Shown here: in pieces, positions 1 to 8,968 of the stretch
Numbering within the stretch: position 1 is the stretch's first letter
How the letters are laid out: each line of letters starts with the position of its first letter
Assembly: GCF_001742305.1 (NCBI RefSeq)
Contig: NZ_MJAT01000012.1
Location: forward strand, 310,001 to 374,000
Source: Desulfuribacillus stibiiarsenatis
GTDB lineage: Bacteria; Bacillota; Bacilli; Desulfuribacillales; Desulfuribacillaceae
Length of the DNA stretch: 64,000 nucleotides
Direction of reading: 5' to 3'
Notes under the pieces: model-generated
Told to the model about the DNA's origin: nothing
Databases searched by the model: none
The model's input: only the letters and a program-made list of their open reading frames with translations
Made by a program: the position numbers and the translations under genes

Positions 1-767
1 TGATGGATGCAGGAGTACCAATTAAGGCTCCAGTAGCGGGAATTGCAATGGGACTAGTAAAAGATAATGATAAAATTGCAGTTTTAAGTGACATTCAGGG
101 AATGGAAGATCACTTAGGTGATATGGATTTTAAAGTTGCTGGTACTAGAGAAGGTATTACAGCCTTACAAATGGATATGAAAATATCTGGTATTTCTAAA
201 GAGATATTAGTCCAAGCTTTAGAACAAGCAAAAGCCGGACGTAATCATATTTTAGATAAGATGCTAACAGCTATAGATAAGCCAAGAGCAGAGTTATCTC
301 AATATGCACCGAAAATTATCACATTAACGATTAAACCTGATAAGATTCGTGATGTTATTGGACCAGGTGGAAAAATCATTAACAAAATTATAGAAGAAAC
401 AGGCGTTAAAATCGATATCGAACAGGATGGTAAAGTGTTCATTGCTACTACAGATATCGAAAAAGGAAATCGTGCTAAGCAATTAATTGAGAATATTGTA
501 AAAGAAGTTGAAATTGGACAAACATATTTGGGGAAAGTAACAAGAGTCGAGAAATATGGTGCTTTTGTTGAGTTAATCCCTAATAAAGAAGGTTTGTTAC
601 ACATTTCTCAGTTATCTGATGAGCGTGTGAATAAAGTAGAAGATATAATAAATTTAGGCGATACCATTATGGTAAAAGTCACAGAGATTGATCCGCAAGG
701 AAAAGTGAAGTTATCTCATAAAGCGTATCTAGCAGATGAAAAGAACATTAAGAAGCAAGCAGAGTAA
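1..767 (+). CDS. pnp: Polyribonucleotide nucleotidyltransferase, C-terminal part (5' end outside window)
   Basis: C-terminal 254 residues of PNPase, the phosphorolytic 3'-5' exoribonuclease of RNA decay. The frame is open at the window edge; the first two bases complete a codon ending in TG, so about 450 upstream residues are missing. Visible parts are the end of the second RNase PH core ([18 protein letters not shown]), the alpha-helical linker, a KH domain around the loop IGPGGK (about residue 119) and a C-terminal S1 domain ([16 protein letters not shown]). The product ends normally with TAA. The order pnp-ylxY-mlpA downstream is that of B. subtilis. A terminator hairpin begins inside its last codons. 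Confidence 0.97.
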   Translation, partial: MDAGVPIKAPVAGIAMGLVKDNDKIAVLSDIQGMEDHLGDMDFKVAGTREGITALQMDMKISGISKEILVQALEQAKAGRNHILDKMLTAIDKPRAELSQYAPKIITLTIKPDKIRDVIGPGGKIINKIIEETGVKIDIEQDGKVFIATTDIEKGNRAKQLIENIVKEVEIGQTYLGKVTRVEKYGAFVELIPNKEGLLHISQLSDERVNKVEDIINLGDTIMVKVTEIDPQGKVKLSHKAYLADEKNIKKQAE

Positions 768-785
768 CACTAAGCTTGCTTTTTT
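753..785 (+). terminator. Intrinsic terminator of pnp, overlapping its stop codon
   Basis: An 8-bp stem (753-760 with 774-781) is followed by a run of six T. The left arm lies inside the last codons of pnp, and the TAA stop (765-767) sits in the loop. Confidence 0.8.
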
Positions 786-853
786 GCTATAGTCATTCTT
801 ACGGATATCTTTCCAGCATACAATATAGAAAAAAGTTGTTGGAGGAGATACCG

Positions 854-1894
854 TTGAAAAAATATACATACTTTACTTTTCAATTTCCTAAAAAAACAAT
901 CATTATTGTTCTTATAGTAGTAGCAATTGTAGCAGCTTTACAGACGAGTTTTAATATTAAAGAAAGATGTATACGTAGTATTTTTGGAGTATCCCAAGGA
1001 GTTACCTTAGAAGGGGTAGCGATACAACACCATTTGGATCATGAACTCAAAGAATTTATTGATAAAGCAGCGAAAGATAAGTATCACGAACCTATTAATG
1101 CAAGAGTCGATAATGTTTGGAAAGGAATTCCTGGATTAAATGGCATTTCTGTTGATGTAGAAAAGACAATAGCGAAAGCAATGTCTGCTAAAAGAAATGA
1201 ACAGATTCAAATCCAATACAAGCAATGGGAACCAGAGATACAATTAAAAGATTTAGGCGCAGTTCCAGTGTATCGAGGGAATTCTGATAAAAAAGCAATG
1301 TCTTTAATGATTAATGTTGCTTGGGGAACAGAATGGATTGAGAATATATTAGATATTTTAGAAGAAAATAATGTAAAGGCAACTTTTTTTGTTGCAGGTA
1401 ACTGGGTTGAGAAAAATCATGAAAGCTTATTGAAGATACATCTTGCTGGTCATGAGATAGGTAGTCATGCGTACACCCATCGTAATATGAGCACATTAAG
1501 TAAAGCGGAATTGGCTTGGGAAATTGATAAAACAGATGAATTAGTGAAAAAAGTGATTCCTCATGCCAAAATCAATGTTTTCGGCCCACCTTCTGGTGAT
1601 TTTAATCAATTAGTGGTTGATGTAACAAATAGCAAAGGGAAAATTCACGTCTTATGGACACTTGATACTGTTGATTGGCAAAAGCCAGCTTCACAAGTGA
1701 TTATTCAAAGAATAGTGCCAAAGGCGGAGAACGGTGCTTTAGTTCTAATGCACCCTACGGAATCTACCGTAGAAGCTTTGAAGGCAATGGTGCCTGCTCT
1801 TCTAGAAAAAGGTTATAAGTTGATTACAGTATCTGAGTTGTTATCTTCTGAACGCAACGATTTAGTAATTGGTGATTCAATTGGTTTTCCATGA
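854..1894 (+). CDS. ylxY: YlxY-like polysaccharide deacetylase family protein
   Basis: 346-residue membrane-anchored NodB/polysaccharide deacetylase homologue. The TTG at 854 is chosen because GGAGGAG (841-847) precedes it and the protein then starts MKKYTYF followed by a signal-anchor helix (about residues 15-30); an upstream in-frame TTG at 776 lies in the pnp terminator. The NodB domain occupies about residues 155-330. The second motif is intact (SHAYTH, an H-x3-H pair), but the usual catalytic TFDDG is replaced by INVAWG, so deacetylase activity is doubtful. Its place between pnp and mlpA matches ylxY. Role inferred: cell wall or spore peptidoglycan. Confidence 0.85.
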   Translation: MKKYTYFTFQFPKKTIIIVLIVVAIVAALQTSFNIKERCIRSIFGVSQGVTLEGVAIQHHLDHELKEFIDKAAKDKYHEPINARVDNVWKGIPGLNGISVDVEKTIAKAMSAKRNEQIQIQYKQWEPEIQLKDLGAVPVYRGNSDKKAMSLMINVAWGTEWIENILDILEENNVKATFFVAGNWVEKNHESLLKIHLAGHEIGSHAYTHRNMSTLSKAELAWEIDKTDELVKKVIPHAKINVFGPPSGDFNQLVVDVTNSKGKIHVLWTLDTVDWQKPASQVIIQRIVPKAENGALVLMHPTESTVEALKAMVPALLEKGYKLITVSELLSSERNDLVIGDSIGFP

Positions 1895-1940
1895 AATATT
1901 TAGTATAGTATAAGAAATAATTGATTTGGAGGATGTTCAC

Positions 1941-3170
1941 TTGATTGAAAAAAGAACTTTACCTAACGGATTACGTGTAGTCATCGAAAAAATTCCATCT
2001 GTACGTTCTGTTTCGCTAGGTATTTGGATAGGTGCAGGTGCACGTAACGAAGTGCCTGTAAATAACGGAATTTCACATTATATAGAGCATATGCTTTTTA
2101 AAGGTACTCACAAATATTCTGCTAAACAAATAGCAGAAATATTTGATGGGATTGGTGGTCAGATTAATGCTCTTACTTCTAAAGAGTATACTTGTTATTA
2201 TGCTAAAGTAATCGATCTACATTTTGATATGGCTTTAGAAATCCTTGCTGATATGTTTTTTGATTCTAAGTTTGCCGAAGATGATATTGATAAAGAACGT
2301 GGAGTCATATTAGAAGAGTTAGCGATGTACGAAGATACTCCGGATGATTTAGTTCACGACTTGATTAGCAAAGCAGCCTATGGGAATCACCCACTGGGCT
2401 ATGCAATCCTAGGTACAAGAGAAGTATTGGAAACAATGAACCGTAAAGCCATCATTGAGTACATCCAGGATAACTATACTGCTGCAAATACGGTTATAAC
2501 GATTGCAGGGAATATAGATGAATCTGTTTTTGAAAAGGTTGAGAAGTTGTTTGCTTCGCTAAAAGGTGACAAACCGAAAGCAAGCGATAAAGCGCTGCCT
2601 ATTTTAAACGATAAATTAGTCATAAATAAAACCACTGAACAAGCGCATATATGTATTGCGAATCAAGGCTACCCAATTGGACATCAGGATATGTACGCGT
2701 TAGTTATTATCAATAATATCCTTGGTGGTAGCATGAGCTCTAGATTGTTTCAAGAAATACGGGAAGAGCGTGGCTTAGCATATTCTGTGTATTCTTATCA
2801 TTCTGCTTATCTAGATACAGGCATGTACGTAACGTATGTTGGAACTTCTCCAAAGCATATTAATGAATGCTTACACATTATTAAAAAAATCAATCATGAA
2901 ATGTACGAGAAGGGACTATCGAAAGAAGAGTTACATAAAGCGAAAGAGCAGTTGAAAGGGATGCTGATGCTTAGTCTTGAGAGCACAAGCAGCCGCATGA
3001 ATCGTTTAGGTAAAAATGAATTATTGTTAAATCGGCAAATACCACTTGATGAAACAATAGAAAAAATCAATCAAGTCAATCTCGAGCAGACGAACGCAGT
3101 ATGTCAGAATGTTTTTGTTAAGACTAGTGCGATAGCTGCAATTGGACCGTTCGATGATATTCAGTACTAA
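1941..3170 (+). CDS. mlpA: M16 family zinc peptidase (MlpA/YmxG)
   Basis: 409-residue M16 (pitrilysin/processing-peptidase-like) metalloprotease. The inverted zinc motif HxxEH is seen as HYIEH at residues 46-50, and the distal glutamate lies in EELAMYED about 70 residues later. The second half (RLFQEIREERGLAYSV) is the structural M16 repeat. TTG at 1941 is preferred because GGAGG (1928-1932) is 8 bases upstream; the in-frame TTG at 1926 would overlap that site. In B. subtilis the orthologue lies between ylxY and ymxH, as here except that dut is inserted. Substrate unknown. Confidence 0.93.
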   Translation: MIEKRTLPNGLRVVIEKIPSVRSVSLGIWIGAGARNEVPVNNGISHYIEHMLFKGTHKYSAKQIAEIFDGIGGQINALTSKEYTCYYAKVIDLHFDMALEILADMFFDSKFAEDDIDKERGVILEELAMYEDTPDDLVHDLISKAAYGNHPLGYAILGTREVLETMNRKAIIEYIQDNYTAANTVITIAGNIDESVFEKVEKLFASLKGDKPKASDKALPILNDKLVINKTTEQAHICIANQGYPIGHQDMYALVIINNILGGSMSSRLFQEIREERGLAYSVYSYHSAYLDTGMYVTYVGTSPKHINECLHIIKKINHEMYEKGLSKEELHKAKEQLKGMLMLSLESTSSRMNRLGKNELLLNRQIPLDETIEKINQVNLEQTNAVCQNVFVKTSAIAAIGPFDDIQY

Positions 3171-3191
3171 TGCTAAAACTATGGGGATATT

Positions 3192-3650
3192 ATGCAAAAT
3201 TTACGAATAAAAATAAAAAAATTATCAGATAAGATTGGTACTGTTATTCAAGAACCTAACTATGCTACAGCAGGCTCAGCAGGTATAGATTTAGCTGCGT
3301 GTATTGATGAACCAATTCTATTAGAACCGAATAACTGGTGCAAAATTCCGACTGGTCTAGCTTTAGAGATTCAATCCTTCAATGTCGTAGGATTAGTTTT
3401 CCCTAGGAGCGGCTTAGCATTGAAAAAGGGTATTACCTTGCAAAATGCAGTTGGCGTGATTGATGCAGACTACCGAGGGTCACTTGATATTATCGTGAGA
3501 AACGAAGGGACAGAACCGTGGCGCATTGAATGTGGTGATCGAATTGCGCAAATTGTTTTTATGCCAATTTTTAGAGCAGAATTCGAATATACAGAACGAC
3601 TAGAAACTACATGCAGAGGCGTGCAAGGCTTTGGATCTACAGGTAAATAA
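3192..3650 (+). CDS. dut: dUTP diphosphatase
   Basis: 152-residue trimeric-type dUTPase, hydrolysing dUTP to dUMP and pyrophosphate to keep uracil out of DNA and feed dTMP synthesis. All five family motifs are visible in order: AGIDLAA, PRSGLA, GVIDADYRG (with the catalytic aspartate), GDRIAQIV, and the C-terminal RGVQGFGSTGK that closes over the site. Length is normal. It lies 21 bases after mlpA, so it is probably cotranscribed, and ends at a strong terminator. Confidence 0.97.
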   Translation: MQNLRIKIKKLSDKIGTVIQEPNYATAGSAGIDLAACIDEPILLEPNNWCKIPTGLALEIQSFNVVGLVFPRSGLALKKGITLQNAVGVIDADYRGSLDIIVRNEGTEPWRIECGDRIAQIVFMPIFRAEFEYTERLETTCRGVQGFGSTGK

Positions 3651-3660
3651 TAAGTTATTA

Positions 3661-3692
3661 AAAAGCACAAGGTAATCTTTGTGCTTTTTTTC
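3661..3692 (+). terminator. Intrinsic terminator after dut
   Basis: A 10-bp stem (3661-3670 with 3679-3688) with a short loop and a T run. It ends the ylxY-mlpA-dut unit. Confidence 0.85.
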
Positions 3693-3756
3693 ATGTTTCT
3701 TTTATACAATAATTCTAAGGAGTTAGTTATCTAAGCTGATACTAGGGGGATTATAA

Positions 3757-4020
3757 ATGAGATATACAAACCTAAGCACGAAAGAAATTGTAGTGATTGA
3801 AACGGGGGAAAAATTAGGAGACTTACAAAAAGTTGATATGGAAATAGATCCGATGACTGGGCAAATTATACGGTTAATCATTCCACAATTTCAGAATTTT
3901 TCTTTCCAGCCGAGGAAATCACTGCATACTATTCCTTGGAACCAGGTCCGAATTTTTGGTGAAGATACAGTACTGATATCGATTCAACCAGCAGGAGCTA
4001 AGGAAATGTCACAAGACTAG
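3757..4020 (+). CDS. ymxH: YlmC/YmxH family sporulation protein
   Basis: 87-residue PRC-barrel-like protein of the YlmC/YmxH family. ATG at 3757 follows the site AGGGGGA. Recognised features are the GxxLGDL turn, then DMEIDPMTGQI and the downstream IPWNQV segment typical of small PRC-barrel proteins. The gene precedes dpaAB, as in B. subtilis. Members are linked to sporulation by expression and location; the biochemical role is not known. Its 3' end contains the -35 part of the sigma-K-like promoter for dpaA. Confidence 0.88.
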   Translation: MRYTNLSTKEIVVIETGEKLGDLQKVDMEIDPMTGQIIRLIIPQFQNFSFQPRKSLHTIPWNQVRIFGEDTVLISIQPAGAKEMSQD

Positions 4021-4038
4021 GTAGTAGCGCATAAGATA
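4011..4038 (+). promoter_or_regulatory. Sigma-K-type promoter of dpaAB
   Basis: AC (4011-4012), a 17-base spacer and CATAAGATA (4030-4038) give an exact match to the sigma-K consensus AC-N16/17-CATANNNTA. The start of transcription would be near 4045, leaving an 80-base leader to dpaA. In B. subtilis the spoVF (dpaAB) operon is transcribed by mother-cell sigma-K, so position and biology agree. The call rests on sequence only. Confidence 0.65.
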
Positions 4039-4124
4039 CCAGTAATGAAAAGCGAGACAAATTTAATAATTTCACTTGATATTTTTTTGTTTTCGCTTAC
4101 AATGTTGGAAAGGGGTTAGAATCG

Positions 4125-5024
4125 ATGCTTACAGGTTGCAAGATTGCCTTTTTAGGCGGTGACGCTCGACAAATTGAGGTCATACAACACTGCTCCGATT
4201 TAGATGCTTCCATTATACTGTATGGATATGAAAATTTGAAAAATGAATTTTCAGGTGCCATTAAAAAAAGTATAACCCCCGATTGTTTTCAAGATATGGA
4301 TGCAATCATATTACCTGTTACTGGTATGCGTGAAGATGGAAAAATCGACTCGTGTTTTACAAACAAAGAACTGAAATTAACAGAAGAGCATTTTAAAAAA
4401 GCAAATAAAAATGTAGTTGTCTTTACTGGGATTGCGAATGAGAAGCTAACTGGATTTTGCACAGAAAATCAACGATGTTTGATTGAATTAATGAATCTTG
4501 ATGAAGTTGCAATTCTGAATTCAATTCCCACTGCAGAGGGCGCTATACTGATGGCAATTCAGAATACTGATTTTACTCTTCACGGTTCAAATGCCGTAGT
4601 TTTAGGTCTTGGAAGAGTAGGTATCACTTTAGCTAGGACATTACAAGGCGTCGGTGCTAATGTATTTCTTGGTGCCCGCAAACCTGAGGATCTAGCTAGA
4701 GCTAGGGAAATGAGCTTACAAGGTTTTCATCTTGACGAATTACCACTGATTGCTGAGAAGGCAGACATAATATTTAATACAGTTCCAGCTACAATTTTAG
4801 ACGCTTCTGTACTAGTGAAAATACAACCACATGCTTTAATTATTGACTTAGCTTCTAAGCCTGGTGGTACCGATTTCCGTTATGCAGATAAACGTGGAAT
4901 TAAAGCAATGTTAGCACCCGGACTTCCAGGAATTGTAGCCCCTAAAACTGCTGGCAAAATCATTGCCAACTCTATAGCACGCTTGCTAGTAGAGCATAAG
5001 AGTAAGCTTGGGGGTGAAATATAA
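4125..5024 (+). CDS. dpaA: Dipicolinate synthase subunit A
   Basis: 299-residue DpaA (SpoVFA). With DpaB it converts dihydrodipicolinate, the DapA product, to dipicolinic acid in the mother cell for import into the forespore. An N-terminal domain contains FLGGDARQ. The C-terminal NAD(P)-binding Rossmann fold has the glycine-rich loop VLGLGRVG near residue 163, then the conserved LAPGLPGIVAPKTAG near the end. ATG 4125 follows GGAAAGGGG. The TAA overlaps the dpaB ATG by one base, showing translational coupling. A sigma-K-like promoter lies upstream. Confidence 0.96.
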   Translation: MLTGCKIAFLGGDARQIEVIQHCSDLDASIILYGYENLKNEFSGAIKKSITPDCFQDMDAIILPVTGMREDGKIDSCFTNKELKLTEEHFKKANKNVVVFTGIANEKLTGFCTENQRCLIELMNLDEVAILNSIPTAEGAILMAIQNTDFTLHGSNAVVLGLGRVGITLARTLQGVGANVFLGARKPEDLARAREMSLQGFHLDELPLIAEKADIIFNTVPATILDASVLVKIQPHALIIDLASKPGGTDFRYADKRGIKAMLAPGLPGIVAPKTAGKIIANSIARLLVEHKSKLGGEI

Positions 5025-5629
5025 TGAAATTTGCTGGAAAAACAATTGGTTTTGCATTGACGGGATCACATTGTACTTTTGCTCAAATTATGCCAATTAT
5101 CCAAAATTTAGTTGATGAGGGAGCAAGGATTATTCCTATTATCTCAGAAAGTGTCAAAAATACCGATACACGCTTTGGGAAATCAAAAGACTGGATTTCT
5201 CAGGTTGAAAGTATTACGAATGAGAAATGTATTTCAACGATTGTTGGTGCTGAACCTATTGGTCCCAAAAAAATTCTAGATGGGTTAGTAATTGCACCAT
5301 GTACTGGAAATACCATTAGCAAATTAGCAAACGCCATTACAGATTCTCCTGTTCTTATGGCTGCCAAAGCACATTTGCGTAATCAAAAACCTCTCATTAT
5401 TGCTGTATCTACCAATGATGGTCTTGGATTGAATGGTGCAAATATCGGTAGAATATGTGCGATAAAAAATATTTTTATGGTTCCATTTGGTCAAGACGAT
5501 CCTATAAATAAAGCGAACTCACTGGTCGCTGATATGGAACAAATAGCACAAACTATAGAACTCGCACTAGAATATAAACAAATTCAACCAGTCATTATCG
5601 AAGTATTTAATAAAAACAAGAGCCAGTAA
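5024..5629 (+). CDS. dpaB: Dipicolinate synthase subunit B
   Basis: 201-residue DpaB (SpoVFB), the flavoprotein-like second subunit of dipicolinate synthase. It has the HFCD/flavoprotein fold: KTIGFALTGSHCTF at the N terminus, the conserved IAPCTGNTISKLANAITD in the middle and LIIAVSTNDGLG near residue 125. The start overlaps the dpaA stop by one base (TAATG). It is followed by asd, dapG and dapA, so lysine/DAP and spore DPA synthesis are grouped. Length is normal. Confidence 0.95.
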   Translation: MKFAGKTIGFALTGSHCTFAQIMPIIQNLVDEGARIIPIISESVKNTDTRFGKSKDWISQVESITNEKCISTIVGAEPIGPKKILDGLVIAPCTGNTISKLANAITDSPVLMAAKAHLRNQKPLIIAVSTNDGLGLNGANIGRICAIKNIFMVPFGQDDPINKANSLVADMEQIAQTIELALEYKQIQPVIIEVFNKNKSQ

Positions 5630-5702
5630 TCAACTAGAATCATTACTAGTTAAAATAAAGATAGAACATAAAAATACAAATTAAAGGAGTTGCAAGAGGG
5701 TT

Positions 5703-6758
5703 ATGTTAAAAGAAAAGTTCAATGTCGCTGTTGTGGGAGCAACAGGAGCAGTAGGTCAAGCAATTGTACAAATTTTAGAAGAAAGAAATTTTCCTATCGA
5801 TGAGTTAAGACTACTAGCTTCTAAGAATTCAGTAGGTAAAGTAGTAATGTTTAAAGGCGAAGGTGTCACTGTACAAGAAGCTAATACTGACGCTTTTAAA
5901 GGTATTGATATTGCTTTATTTAGTGCAGGTGGTTCAGTTAGTAAAGCATTAGCACCAGCAGCAGTAAAAAGTGGTGCTATCGTAGTTGATAACACCAGTG
6001 CATATCGTATGGATGCCAATGTACCTTTGATTGTTCCTGAAGTAAATATCGAGAGAGCAAAAGATCATAATGGAATTATAGCGAATCCAAACTGCTCTAC
6101 CATTCAGATGGTAGTCGCATTAAAGCCTATCCTTGACAAGTGGGGTATCAAAAGAATTATCGTATCAACATATCAAGCTGTTTCTGGTTCTGGAGTAAAA
6201 GCAGTTCAAGAATTAAAGAATCAGTCACAAGCAATCTTAGAAGGTAAGACAGATTTCCCTAAAGAAATTTTACCTGTAGGTTCATTGCCTAAGCACTATC
6301 CAATTGCTTTTAATGCAATTCCTCAAATTGATGTATTCGAAGATAATGGATATACAAAAGAAGAGATGAAAATGGTAAACGAAACTATGAAGATTTTCGA
6401 AGATGACTCGATTCAAGTTACTCCGACAGCTGTAAGAATTCCTGTAGTCAATGGGCATTCAGAATCTGTGTATGTAGAGACGAAAGAGTCGTTTACAATG
6501 GATGAAGTAGTAGCAGCACTATCTAATTTTAAAGGGCTCCAAGTTGTGGATCAGTTAGAAGAACAAGAATATCCAATGCCAGCGGTAATCGATGGACAAT
6601 TAGATGTGTTTGTTGGACGTATACGTAAAGATTTATATAACGATAAGGGTATCAATATGTGGGTTGTTGCTGATAATCTGTTGAAAGGTGCTGCATGGAA
6701 TGCGGTACAGATAGCGGAATATTTAACTAAGACTGAAGAGGTATGGAACAAAAAATAA
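5703..6758 (+). CDS. asd: Aspartate-semialdehyde dehydrogenase
   Basis: 351-residue NADPH-dependent dehydrogenase that reduces beta-aspartyl phosphate to aspartate semialdehyde, the branch point to lysine/DAP, threonine and methionine. The Rossmann loop VVGATGAVG is at residues 9-17, and the catalytic cysteine is C131 in NPNCST. The late basic and histidine motif RIPVVNGHSESV is present. ATG 5703 is preceded by AGGAGTTGCAAGAGG. A small hairpin (5632-5651) sits in the leader. It forms a unit with dapG 23 bases downstream. Confidence 0.96.
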   Translation: MLKEKFNVAVVGATGAVGQAIVQILEERNFPIDELRLLASKNSVGKVVMFKGEGVTVQEANTDAFKGIDIALFSAGGSVSKALAPAAVKSGAIVVDNTSAYRMDANVPLIVPEVNIERAKDHNGIIANPNCSTIQMVVALKPILDKWGIKRIIVSTYQAVSGSGVKAVQELKNQSQAILEGKTDFPKEILPVGSLPKHYPIAFNAIPQIDVFEDNGYTKEEMKMVNETMKIFEDDSIQVTPTAVRIPVVNGHSESVYVETKESFTMDEVVAALSNFKGLQVVDQLEEQEYPMPAVIDGQLDVFVGRIRKDLYNDKGINMWVVADNLLKGAAWNAVQIAEYLTKTEEVWNKK

Positions 6759-6781
6759 ATTAACGATAAGCAGGGATCATC

Positions 6782-7996
6782 ATGAGTATCATCGTTCAAA
6801 AATTCGGTGGCTCATCATTGACCACCAGAGAACTTAGAGAACATGCTATTCGTCATATTGAAAAGGCGAAAAATCAAAATAAGCAAGTTGTTGTAGTAGT
6901 ATCAGCTATGGGTCGCAAAGGTGACCCATACGCTACTGATACATTACTTCAATTATTATCAGAAGATAATCATAAAGTTGCAAAACGTGAGAAGGACTTA
7001 CTATTACATTGTGGTGAGATTATTTCTGCCACCGTATTAGCAAATTTGCTTGAGAATAAGGGGCATTCTACAACGGTACTTACAGGTGGGCAAGCTGGTA
7101 TCCGTACAAATCAAGAGTATGGGAATGCTCAGATTCTTGAAATTGAGACTTCTAGGATTCTTTCAGAACTTAATCAAAATCGAATCGTGATTGTTACAGG
7201 CTTTCAAGGAGCAACTTACGTTGGGGACATCACGACACTTGGTCGTGGTGGTAGTGATACCACAGCAACTGCTTTAGGAGCAGCTCTAAAAGCTGATTAT
7301 TGCGATATTTTCACAGATGTCGATGGAATCATGACAGCAGACCCAAGAATTGTGAAAGATGCTCGCAAGCTTTCCTATGTAACCTATCACGAGATATGTA
7401 ATCTTGCTTATCAAGGTGCTAAAGTTATTCACCCTAGAGCTGTTGAAGCAGCAATGAGTGCTAACTTACCGATTAGAATTCGATCCACTTTTCTAGATAC
7501 TGAAGGCACTTTAGTAGCTGATCAAACGTATTTCGATTCAAATGACCAAAAGCAGCAGTACATCAGTGCTCTAACGGGTATTACGCAGATGTCAAATATT
7601 ACACAGATAAAGGTTATATTAGAAGAAGGTCCATTCGATTGGCAGATGAAAGTTTTCAAAGCAATGGCTGACCATCAGATAAGTGTAGATTTTATCAACA
7701 TTAATATGAGTGGAGTAGCCTATACTGTAGCCGATGATTACAGCGGAAAAGTAGTTAAAGTTTTAGAAACATTAGGGCTTCACCCAAAAGTGGAAACTAA
7801 TTGTGCAAAAATATCATGTGTAGGTGCCGCTATGGCTGGAGTACCAGGTGTAATGGCAAAAATCATAGAAGTATTAACTAAAGAAAATATTCGAATCTTA
7901 CAATCAGTCGATTCACATACAACTATCTGGGTTTTAGTGAAAGAACAAGATATGGAAAAGGGAGTACAAGCGTTACACGAAGCGTTCTATTTATAA
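6782..7996 (+). CDS. dapG: Aspartokinase I (DAP-type)
   Basis: 404-residue aspartate kinase, the first step of the aspartate pathway. The N-terminal kinase motif is VQKFGGSSL (residues 5-13); LGRGGSDTTA (about 156-165) and the TDVDGIMTADPR loop are intact. Two C-terminal ACT domains (from about residue 270) provide feedback control. The B. subtilis enzyme at this locus, DapG, is inhibited by meso-diaminopimelate; the same is inferred here from position. No lysine riboswitch is seen upstream. Confidence 0.94.
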   Translation: MSIIVQKFGGSSLTTRELREHAIRHIEKAKNQNKQVVVVVSAMGRKGDPYATDTLLQLLSEDNHKVAKREKDLLLHCGEIISATVLANLLENKGHSTTVLTGGQAGIRTNQEYGNAQILEIETSRILSELNQNRIVIVTGFQGATYVGDITTLGRGGSDTTATALGAALKADYCDIFTDVDGIMTADPRIVKDARKLSYVTYHEICNLAYQGAKVIHPRAVEAAMSANLPIRIRSTFLDTEGTLVADQTYFDSNDQKQQYISALTGITQMSNITQIKVILEEGPFDWQMKVFKAMADHQISVDFININMSGVAYTVADDYSGKVVKVLETLGLHPKVETNCAKISCVGAAMAGVPGVMAKIIEVLTKENIRILQSVDSHTTIWVLVKEQDMEKGVQALHEAFYL

Positions 7997-8021
7997 TTCA
8001 CTTATATGGGAGGGATTAATT

Positions 8022-8882
8022 TTGGTTTTCGGAAGATTGATTACAGCCATGGTAACACCTTTTACAGAGCAATTAGAGGTTGACTATGAGAAGGTAATGT
8101 CGCTTGTTGATCATTTAATTCAACAAGGTAATGATGGAATAGTCGTTGCTGGGACTACAGGAGAATCCCCTACTCTAACCAAGCAGGAAAAAATTAAACT
8201 TTTTGAAACTGTAGTATCGCATGCCAATGGTAGATTAAAAATCATTGCAGGTACTGGAAGCAATAATACGAAAGATTCTATAGAACTATCGCAAGCAGCA
8301 GAGAAAATTGGTGTAGACGGTGTTATGCTAGTTGTACCATACTACAATAAGCCTTCCCAGGAAGGATTATACCTTCATTTTAAAGCAATTGCTGAGTCCG
8401 TCAAATTGCCTGTAATGCTATATAATGTTCCTGGAAGAACGTCCATGAACATGGTTGCTGATACGGTAATAGAATTATCGAAAATCAAAAACATATGTTG
8501 CATAAAAGAAGCGAGCGGGGATTTGGGGCAAATTAATAAAATTATTATTAATACTGATAGCAATTTTATTGTCTACAGCGGTGACGATAGCAATACACTT
8601 CCAATACTTGCGATTGGTGGATATGGTGTTGTAAGTGTTGCTGGCCACATTGTAGGCAAGGAAATTAAAGCTATGATTAACTCTTTTGTATCTGGTAAGA
8701 CTAATGAAGCATTGGAAATCCATCAAAAGCTATCTCCAATATTTGATGGTATGTTTATTGCATCCAATCCAGTTCCAGTGAAAACATCATTAAACCTTAA
8801 GTTTTTGAATGTTGGCAATGTTAGGCCTCCGCTAGTGAAAGCAAACGAGCAACAAATTAAATTTTTAGAAAAATTATTATAA
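8022..8882 (+). CDS. dapA: 4-Hydroxy-tetrahydrodipicolinate synthase
   Basis: 286-residue class I aldolase condensing pyruvate with aspartate semialdehyde. It supplies both lysine/DAP synthesis and the dipicolinate made by DpaAB. The start is TTG (8022) with GGGAGGG at 8008-8014. Visible active-site parts are GTTGESPTL, the tyrosine in LYNVPGRT and the Schiff-base lysine K162 in CIKEASGD. Length is typical. It ends the asd-dapG-dapA run at a perfect inverted repeat. Confidence 0.96.
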   Translation: MVFGRLITAMVTPFTEQLEVDYEKVMSLVDHLIQQGNDGIVVAGTTGESPTLTKQEKIKLFETVVSHANGRLKIIAGTGSNNTKDSIELSQAAEKIGVDGVMLVVPYYNKPSQEGLYLHFKAIAESVKLPVMLYNVPGRTSMNMVADTVIELSKIKNICCIKEASGDLGQINKIIINTDSNFIVYSGDDSNTLPILAIGGYGVVSVAGHIVGKEIKAMINSFVSGKTNEALEIHQKLSPIFDGMFIASNPVPVKTSLNLKFLNVGNVRPPLVKANEQQIKFLEKLL

Positions 8883-8893
8883 TGCTATAAAAT

Positions 8894-8932
8894 AAGAAAC
8901 AACTGATCTATATAGATCAGTTGTTTCTTTGG
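8894..8932 (+). terminator. Terminator after dapA (long perfect inverted repeat)
   Basis: A 17-base arm (8894-8910) is perfectly complementary to 8913-8929 with only two bases between, giving a near-continuous 36-base palindrome rich in A/T at the base. It should act as a terminator, possibly in both directions. Confidence 0.75.
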
Positions 8933-8968
8933 GTCGGAATATTTGCCTTTAAAAGGGGATGAACAGGA

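Noticed and set aside
5630-5702. Lysine riboswitch before asd
   Set aside because: The leader is only about 70 bases with one small hairpin; far too short for an L-box.
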